DNA from: Cyanobacteriota bacterium
GTDB taxonomy: Bacteria > Cyanobacteriota > Cyanobacteriia > Pseudanabaenales > Pseudanabaenaceae
Assembly: GCA_025356295.1 (NCBI GenBank)
Contig: JANXUJ010000199.1
Span: forward strand, 1 to 47,287
DNA: 47,287 bases
Reading direction: 5' to 3'
In this document: piece by piece, positions 42,920 through 47,287 of the stretch
Position numbering within the stretch: position 1 is the stretch's first letter
Layout of the letters: the number at the start of each line of letters is the position of its first letter
Position numbers and translations under genes: made by a program
Notes under the pieces: generated by a model
What the model saw: only the letters and a program-made list of their open reading frames with translations
The model's database searches: none
Told to the model about the DNA's origin: nothing

Positions 42920-42946
42920 TTTAGTTCTCTCTTAACCTTGTAACCC

Positions 42947-43348
42947 ATGAGCAATAACTTAACCATCGCTGATGCCGAGCGCGTTCTCTGGGAACTAAGC
43001 GACTTAGACCTAGAAACTGCAACACCTGATCGCCGATCGCAAATTTGCGAAGCTCTAGATTACTTAACCAAACAAGCTGATTATCACATTTTCGGTATCT
43101 GTGCGGAAACTACCCATGAAGCACTTCAAGCATTACAAAATTACGCGTCTCATTTTCGATATGAGTTGCCAGAGTCAGACTTACCTGCGATCGCTGATGG
43201 TGCATATATCAAATACAATCCCCGCAGTCGCCGATATCACATCGACAATTACAAAGGTACTTATCGTGGCGTATTGATATCTTTGCATACAGATTTTACC
43301 GATGGCTATAGCGGAACCCACGGACATTTTCCACTAGACCTCTTCTAA
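42947..43348 (+). CDS. DUF1824 family protein
   Basis: A 133-residue small acidic cyanobacterial protein: ALDYLTKQADYHIFGICAETTHEALQAL, then GAYIKYNPRSRRYHIDNYKGTYRGVLISLHTDFTDGYSGTHGHFPLDLF, which match the DUF1824 pattern. The function is unknown. It starts at ATG 42947, close to the divergent DUF3318 start, so the promoter probably lies within the 5' end of that gene. A terminator shared with the carotenoid oxygenase gene follows. Confidence 0.82.
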   Translation: MSNNLTIADAERVLWELSDLDLETATPDRRSQICEALDYLTKQADYHIFGICAETTHEALQALQNYASHFRYELPESDLPAIADGAYIKYNPRSRRYHIDNYKGTYRGVLISLHTDFTDGYSGTHGHFPLDLF

Positions 43349-43379
43349 AAAAAAACGGCGCACAGCGCCGCTTTTTTTT
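43347..43379. terminator. Bidirectional terminator
   Basis: Arms with an A-tract, CGGCGC/GCGCCG core, ACA loop, one unpaired C and a T-tract between two convergent genes. The left side begins within the DUF1824 stop. Confidence 0.85.
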
Positions 43380-43386
43380 ATTTTTT

Positions 43387-44820
43387 TTAGAAGACTTCGT
43401 GAGTAAAGCTACCATGCAATCCATAAGGCACATGATGTTTTAAATGTAGCGTGGCTATAGGCTTGGCTGAAATATTTTGAGCGTCAAGCACCACCAAATC
43501 TGAGCGATTGTGGGTCGCATCAAAAACTAATACTAATACCCATCCATCATCTTCAGCATTATCCGCATGGCGATCGCGTGGTACAAAAATTGGCTCACTA
43601 ATAAAGCCGCGCGGCGCAAAACTATGAAATTCTTCCTTGCCAGTCTCAAAGTTAATCTTAGCGATCGCTTGCAAAGGCGCATTACCTGATGATTGGGCGA
43701 TCGCGCCAATATAAGCATAACGATACTTCTGCCCCACACAGCGCGGATGCACTACAGGAAACTCGCAAGAGCGTTCCAGTATTAGCTCACGCTTCACTTT
43801 GCCAAGTTTGAGATTAATCGTAAAGCGATATAATTGCCCCGCGATTACCTTATTAAAATCAACATTCCGAAAATCCGTATTCGGCTCTAACTTGGGATAA
43901 TCAGGATAACAAACCGAATCTAAAATAATTTCATCACCCTCTTCATAAGCATTGCAATGATGAAAAACAAAACAAGGATCCGTTTCGATAGTTGTGAGAT
44001 TACCTTCGCGGTCAATTATCAAAAACTGACTTGGCGCATTTGGCTTGAGTTCAATACATTCCCCAGCCGTTGAAAATCCCATCACAAATGGCAAAGGATT
44101 AAAAGACACAGGATTTTGCATGAAAATCCGATAGTTTGGCGTATAAGCAAAATCATGCAAGAAACAAAATCCTGAAACTTTTACCTGTGACTCCGTTGAT
44201 AATTCACCCCGATCATTTACTTTGTAAATCGAAATCGTAGACTTCGGACCGGGCTGCACCCCAAACCCCCACAAATCCCCAGTACGATCATCTCGCCTTG
44301 GATGTGCTGTAAAAACCTGCCCCGCATTCAATTTGCCACCAAAAGTTTCTAAACCTAGCGTATCTAAACTCTTTGGATCAAGCCCATAAGGAAGCGCCGC
44401 CTCCCACAGAGCCAATAATTTCCCGCCCTGATACACCACACTTGTATTAGCAACATTCTTATTTTTTAGATCAAATATATTGCTCAGCCAGCCGCCAGAC
44501 TTCTGCGTCCCAAACACGCCGCGATATAAGATTTTCCCTGCTTTTTTCTCAGCCAAAAATTCAGGTGTTTTTACAAATTGGTTTGAGAAATGTGCCCTAC
44601 TATTTTGAAAGGCGATCGCACAGATCATCCCATCGCCATCAAACGGATGTCCAAATTTCTCACCATTAACATCAAGCTGCCCTGGACCATTGCGAAACAA
44701 AGTTCCTTCTAGCTCTGCCGGTATCTGCCCTTCAACATCATCAATCCAATAAGCTTGCTCAGTCCGCAAAGACTCATATCCCCTCTGCCAATCTTCACTC
44801 GAAAAAGTAGCCTGAACCAT
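43387..44820 (-). CDS. Carotenoid cleavage oxygenase (apocarotenoid oxygenase family)
   Basis: A 477-residue nonheme-iron dioxygenase that cuts a double bond of carotenoids or apocarotenoids, or of stilbenes. The four iron-binding histidines are all present: H173 (TAHPRRD), H222 (LHDFAYT), H287 (FHHCNAYE) and H469 (YGLHGSF), and the seven-bladed propeller length fits. Cyanobacterial relatives include the apocarotenal oxygenase ACO, which makes retinal, and others; the exact substrate is not decided. No signal peptide is seen. It starts at ATG 44820. Confidence 0.9.
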   Translation of the reverse strand: MVQATFSSEDWQRGYESLRTEQAYWIDDVEGQIPAELEGTLFRNGPGQLDVNGEKFGHPFDGDGMICAIAFQNSRAHFSNQFVKTPEFLAEKKAGKILYRGVFGTQKSGGWLSNIFDLKNKNVANTSVVYQGGKLLALWEAALPYGLDPKSLDTLGLETFGGKLNAGQVFTAHPRRDDRTGDLWGFGVQPGPKSTISIYKVNDRGELSTESQVKVSGFCFLHDFAYTPNYRIFMQNPVSFNPLPFVMGFSTAGECIELKPNAPSQFLIIDREGNLTTIETDPCFVFHHCNAYEEGDEIILDSVCYPDYPKLEPNTDFRNVDFNKVIAGQLYRFTINLKLGKVKRELILERSCEFPVVHPRCVGQKYRYAYIGAIAQSSGNAPLQAIAKINFETGKEEFHSFAPRGFISEPIFVPRDRHADNAEDDGWVLVLVFDATHNRSDLVVLDAQNISAKPIATLHLKHHVPYGLHGSFTHEVF

Positions 44821-44860
44821 AAATCCTCAACTATAAATCTTTACATACTGTAACAAATAC

Positions 44861-44897
44861 AAAACCCAAGAAGCACTGCCATTGCTTCTTGGGTTTT
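44861..44897. terminator. Terminator overlapping the small gene's stop
   Basis: Perfect 15-bp arms (44861-44875 and 44883-44897, AAAACCCAAGAAGCA) with a 7-base loop. The stop codon of the minus-strand gene that ends at 44896 lies in the outer arm, and the A/T ends suit termination on the minus strand before the carotenoid oxygenase gene. Confidence 0.8.
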
Positions 44898-45207
44898 ATT
44901 CTAAGTTTTGTGGCGGACTAGAAATATCTTTTAGCGATCGCCCCATTTCTTGTTCTGACTCAGTCAAAGACCAACGATAAGAAACTTTAATGCCATGATA
45001 CTCACAAGTATCTTCAACCTGCTTTTGCAAAGCAAAAGCCTTGCGTAAATTAATAATTGCTGCTTGAAGATTTTCCCTAGAGACGTTTAACTTGGCTGCA
45101 AGATGTGGCTGTTTCATTTCACCATGTAATGCAGGCAAAGTCTGACGCTCTAGCAACTGAAGCAAAAGCTCGTAATGGATATGAGACGGAACAGGAAGTG
45201 AACTCAC
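44896..45207 (-). CDS. Small conserved cyanobacterial protein, possibly DUF5340
   Basis: A 103-residue protein. It opens with PVPSHIHYELLLQLLERQTLPAL, and then has LRKAFALQKQVEDTCEYHGIKVSYRWSL, a pattern I associate with a cyanobacterial family (DUF5340 from memory, unsure). The middle (PHLAAKLNVSRENLQAAIINLRK) might be a helix-turn-helix-like segment, but it is not strong enough to call a regulator. It lies upstream of the carotenoid oxygenase gene on the same strand, separated by a strong terminator. Confidence 0.65.
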   Translation of the reverse strand: MSSLPVPSHIHYELLLQLLERQTLPALHGEMKQPHLAAKLNVSRENLQAAIINLRKAFALQKQVEDTCEYHGIKVSYRWSLTESEQEMGRSLKDISSPPQNLE

Positions 45208-45383
45208 AAATACCTCAATCGGGTCAAAACAAAATTGAAACTTGACTGTATATTGATTTGAAGTTTTGGAGTCAAGCGTACACAGAGTAACTCAAGAAAC
45301 TATTTGAGACACTTCGCGTCAAGCTTCGACATATTCAAGGCTTAAATAATTCGAGACTCAAACAAATTGTAGAGGAAAAATTC

Positions 45384-47042
45384 ATGCCATTTTTAAACAG
45401 ATCTCTAGGACTTACATTTCTTCTCACACTTGGTTTACCACAAATTGTCACATCCATAGAGCCAGCGATCGCTCAAAACATCAATTTATCTGGTTCAGCA
45501 TTAAATAGTACCCAACTCGCACAAGCCAACACAATCATATTTGTCGCCCCCAATGGTTCAGACACTAATTCGGGACTCTCCGCCGATCAGCCATTGCGAT
45601 CAATGACCGCAGCCATCAAAAAAAATCCCCAAAATGGCACGATCATCCAGCTAGCCAATGGCAACTACACTGCCGAAACTGGCGAACAGTTCCCAATCAA
45701 AATCCCCGCAGGCATAACTTTGCGTGGTAATCCTGCTAATCAAGGTGCAGAGGTCATCATCTCAGGCGGCGATCGCTTCATCAGCCCCACCTTTGCCAAC
45801 CAAAATATTGCCATGCTTGCAGACAGTGGCTCTCGCATCGAAGGCATCACCCTCACCAACAAAAATCCTAGAGGTTATGCTCTATGGCTCGAATCTGCTC
45901 AAAATGTTGTAATTAATAACAACACCTTTATCAACTCCAACCATGACGGAGTTTTCTTAACAGGTGCAACCTCCGCCATTGTGATCGGAAACATTTTTAC
46001 TCAAAACGGGGCAAATGGTATCTCCGTATTAGGTACAACCACAGGACAAATCCAATCCAACACCTTTGACAACACAGGATTCGGTTTAGCGATCGGGCAG
46101 AAATCGCAAGTTTCCGTAATTTCCAATCGAATTATTAACAATCGTGGTGGCATCGTCATCTCTAACCTATCCACTCCCTTATTTCGCAATAATTTCATTG
46201 CCAACAATCAAGAAAATGGCTTAGTTATCCTCAAAGATCGCAATGGTCAACCCACTGTTGATCTTGGAACAACCGCCAGCCCCGGACAGAATATTTTTGC
46301 AAACAACAAACAAACCGACATTAACAACGCCTCTGGTGTAAAAATTGTAGCGATCGGGAACCAAGCCGACCCTAAACGCATTCAAGGCGCGATCGAATTT
46401 GTCCAATCAACGTCACCACTCACACTACCATCCACCCCGGCAACCCCAACTGCTCAAATCGCCTTCAAAGATGTCCCCTCTAGTTATTGGGCGCAAACCT
46501 TTATTCAAGAACTGACCACCAGAAATATCATTAAAGGCTTTCCCGATGGCACTTTTCGTCCCAACGATCCCGTCACCAGAGCGCAATTTGCCGCCATGCT
46601 CAATCAAGCCATCAACAAAACTCCCATCCGCAGTAACCTAGACTTTGTTGATGTTGCCTCTGCCTATTGGGCTGCTCCTGCCATTCAGAAGTCCTACACT
46701 ATTGGCTTCATGTCTGGCTATCCTGGCAACGTATTCAAACCAAATGAAAATATCCAGCGTGTCCAAATCCTTGTCTCCTTAGCCAACGGACTAGGCTTTG
46801 CCCCAACTAAACCGTCTGCAACAACTCTACAGACATACTCAGATGCAGCAACTATCCCTGACTACGCGCGTAACAGCGTTGCCGCAGCAACTGAAAATCG
46901 CATGGTCGTAAATTATCCAAACATCAAGCTTTTAAATCCTAATCAACCAGCAACCAGAGCTGAAGTCGCCGCGTTCATTTATCAAGCTCTAGTGCGATCG
47001 GGACAAATACAAGCGATCAATTCACCCTACATCGTTAATTAA
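45384..47042 (+). CDS. SLH-anchored right-handed beta-helix protein
   Basis: The 552-residue protein has a signal peptide (about 1-30, ending PAIA), a DUF1565/pectate-lyase-like parallel beta helix (about 50-330; IFVAPNGSDTNSGLSADQPLRSM at the start, then repeated N-rich coils such as NVVINNNTFINSNHDGVFLTG), a Pro/Thr linker (about 340-358) and three SLH repeats (about 361-410, 421-470, 484-535). The beta helix may bind or process polysaccharide; no catalytic set is evident, so a carbohydrate-binding or adhesive role is equally possible. SLH repeats tether it to cell-wall polymer. It starts at ATG 45384. Confidence 0.88.
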   Translation: MPFLNRSLGLTFLLTLGLPQIVTSIEPAIAQNINLSGSALNSTQLAQANTIIFVAPNGSDTNSGLSADQPLRSMTAAIKKNPQNGTIIQLANGNYTAETGEQFPIKIPAGITLRGNPANQGAEVIISGGDRFISPTFANQNIAMLADSGSRIEGITLTNKNPRGYALWLESAQNVVINNNTFINSNHDGVFLTGATSAIVIGNIFTQNGANGISVLGTTTGQIQSNTFDNTGFGLAIGQKSQVSVISNRIINNRGGIVISNLSTPLFRNNFIANNQENGLVILKDRNGQPTVDLGTTASPGQNIFANNKQTDINNASGVKIVAIGNQADPKRIQGAIEFVQSTSPLTLPSTPATPTAQIAFKDVPSSYWAQTFIQELTTRNIIKGFPDGTFRPNDPVTRAQFAAMLNQAINKTPIRSNLDFVDVASAYWAAPAIQKSYTIGFMSGYPGNVFKPNENIQRVQILVSLANGLGFAPTKPSATTLQTYSDAATIPDYARNSVAAATENRMVVNYPNIKLLNPNQPATRAEVAAFIYQALVRSGQIQAINSPYIVN

Positions 47043-47148
47043 TTACCGAAGCCCCAGTTTTAGAAAGGGATTTACATCTTAGAATGCTTTATCAGAGGGG
47101 AGTTCAAGCAAGAACAAAAAACAAAGTCAAACAAATTTCTAAAAGCGC
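47043..47148. other. Spacer between the beta-helix gene and the terminal promoter
   Basis: About 105 AT-rich bases with no gene. It is followed by a strong promoter. No terminator hairpin is clear after the beta-helix gene. Confidence 0.4.
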
Positions 47149-47177
47149 TTGACAAACCAAAGTAAACGAGATAACTT
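47149..47177 (+). promoter_or_regulatory. Strong sigma-70-type promoter, probably for an rRNA operon
   Basis: A perfect -35 TTGACA (47149-47154), a 17-base spacer and a -10 TAACTT (47172-47177). The word AAAGCGCT overlaps the -35 box (47142-47149) and recurs at the expected start site (47181-47188). Confidence 0.7.
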
Positions 47178-47287
47178 AGTAAAGCGCTGAAGGGGAGCGG
47201 AGCGAAAGCGAAGCCCACCCGACCTGAAAGGGAGCGCCAAGAACCTAGACAACCAAATAGTTTGAAAGCTTTAAGAAACCAATAAAC
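47178..47287 (+). other. Probable leader of an rRNA operon, cut by the window end
   Basis: After the promoter the sequence is unlike coding DNA: GC-rich purine tracts followed by AAGAACCTAGACAACCAAATAG and TTTGAAAGCTTTAAGAAACC. Such AGAACCT-GACAA-N-AATAG text is typical of the region just upstream of 16S rRNA in many bacteria. No mature 16S start is reached within the window, so the assignment rests on resemblance and on the strong promoter. Confidence 0.45.

Noticed and set aside
1..47287. CRISPR array, tRNA gene, transposase or prophage gene
   Set aside because: No regularly spaced repeats, no T-loop-like tRNA text and no transposase or phage motifs were found on either strand by eye.
1..47287. 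HIP1 octamers (GCGATCGC) as a special local signal
   Set aside because: They are spread over almost all genes, including the R-M gene, as is usual for many cyanobacterial genomes.

Overview
The window is chromosomal DNA from a cyanobacterium. The evidence is the very frequent HIP1-type octamer GCGATCGC, an SLH-OprB porin, a cyanobacterial-type Hfq, a carotenoid cleavage oxygenase, a LabA/NYN protein, FtsW, and several families found almost only in cyanobacteria (DUF1824, DUF3318, DUF6464, ComFB). The overall look suggests a Pseudanabaena-like filamentous organism, but the genus is an inference. No CRISPR array, tRNA, intact transposase or prophage was seen.

Layout. 1-2.3 kb: tadA and metG, divergent. 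2.6-7.8 kb: a NYN-domain gene, then a ribosomal/transcription operon (rpsM, rpsK, rpoA, rplQ, truA, rplM, rpsI) behind a near-consensus promoter and closed by two strong hairpins. 7.8-12 kb: a large SLH-OprB porin, then an ABC1/UbiB-like kinase with a small secreted protein. 12-15.2 kb: a single-gene MmeI-like restriction-modification enzyme and a probable antitoxin relic, both bracketed by a ~22-bp direct repeat. 15.2-18.5 kb: gcvT, overlapping tail-to-tail with a PAS/pentapeptide-repeat sensor. 18.6-24.7 kb: a Uma2 nuclease gene, a DEAD-box helicase, a Kir-type potassium channel, sfsA, a small outer-membrane barrel, hfq and a broken Uma2 gene. 24.7-31.5 kb: an acyl-ACP/CoA synthetase, a YlqD-like protein, two tandem B12-binding radical SAM paralogues, a DUF6464 protein and a second small barrel. 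31.7-37.3 kb: a Gfo/Idh/MocA oxidoreductase, ppc, and a UbiH/Coq6-type FAD hydroxylase. 37.4-42.9 kb: a DUF4258/DUF2283 pair, ftsW, an MFS transporter, a CGFS glutaredoxin, a protein with two ComFB units, and a DUF3318 protein. 42.9-47 kb: a DUF1824 protein, a carotenoid oxygenase, a small conserved protein and an SLH-anchored beta-helix protein. The last ~140 bases hold a strong promoter and what looks like the leader of an rRNA operon lying beyond the window.

Most of the content is housekeeping: translation, envelope, C1/C4 metabolism and division. The accessory elements are the restriction-modification block, the two Uma2 loci (one intact, one decayed), the DUF4258/DUF2283 pair and the radical SAM tandem. 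The observations most worth following are the direct repeats around the restriction-modification block, the internally duplicated ComFB protein, the PAS sensor ending in a pentapeptide helix with no catalytic output, the radical SAM pair with a shared C-terminal tail, the ~28-residue insertion in ribosomal protein L17, and the repeated element around the terminal promoter. None of these by itself proves a new system.
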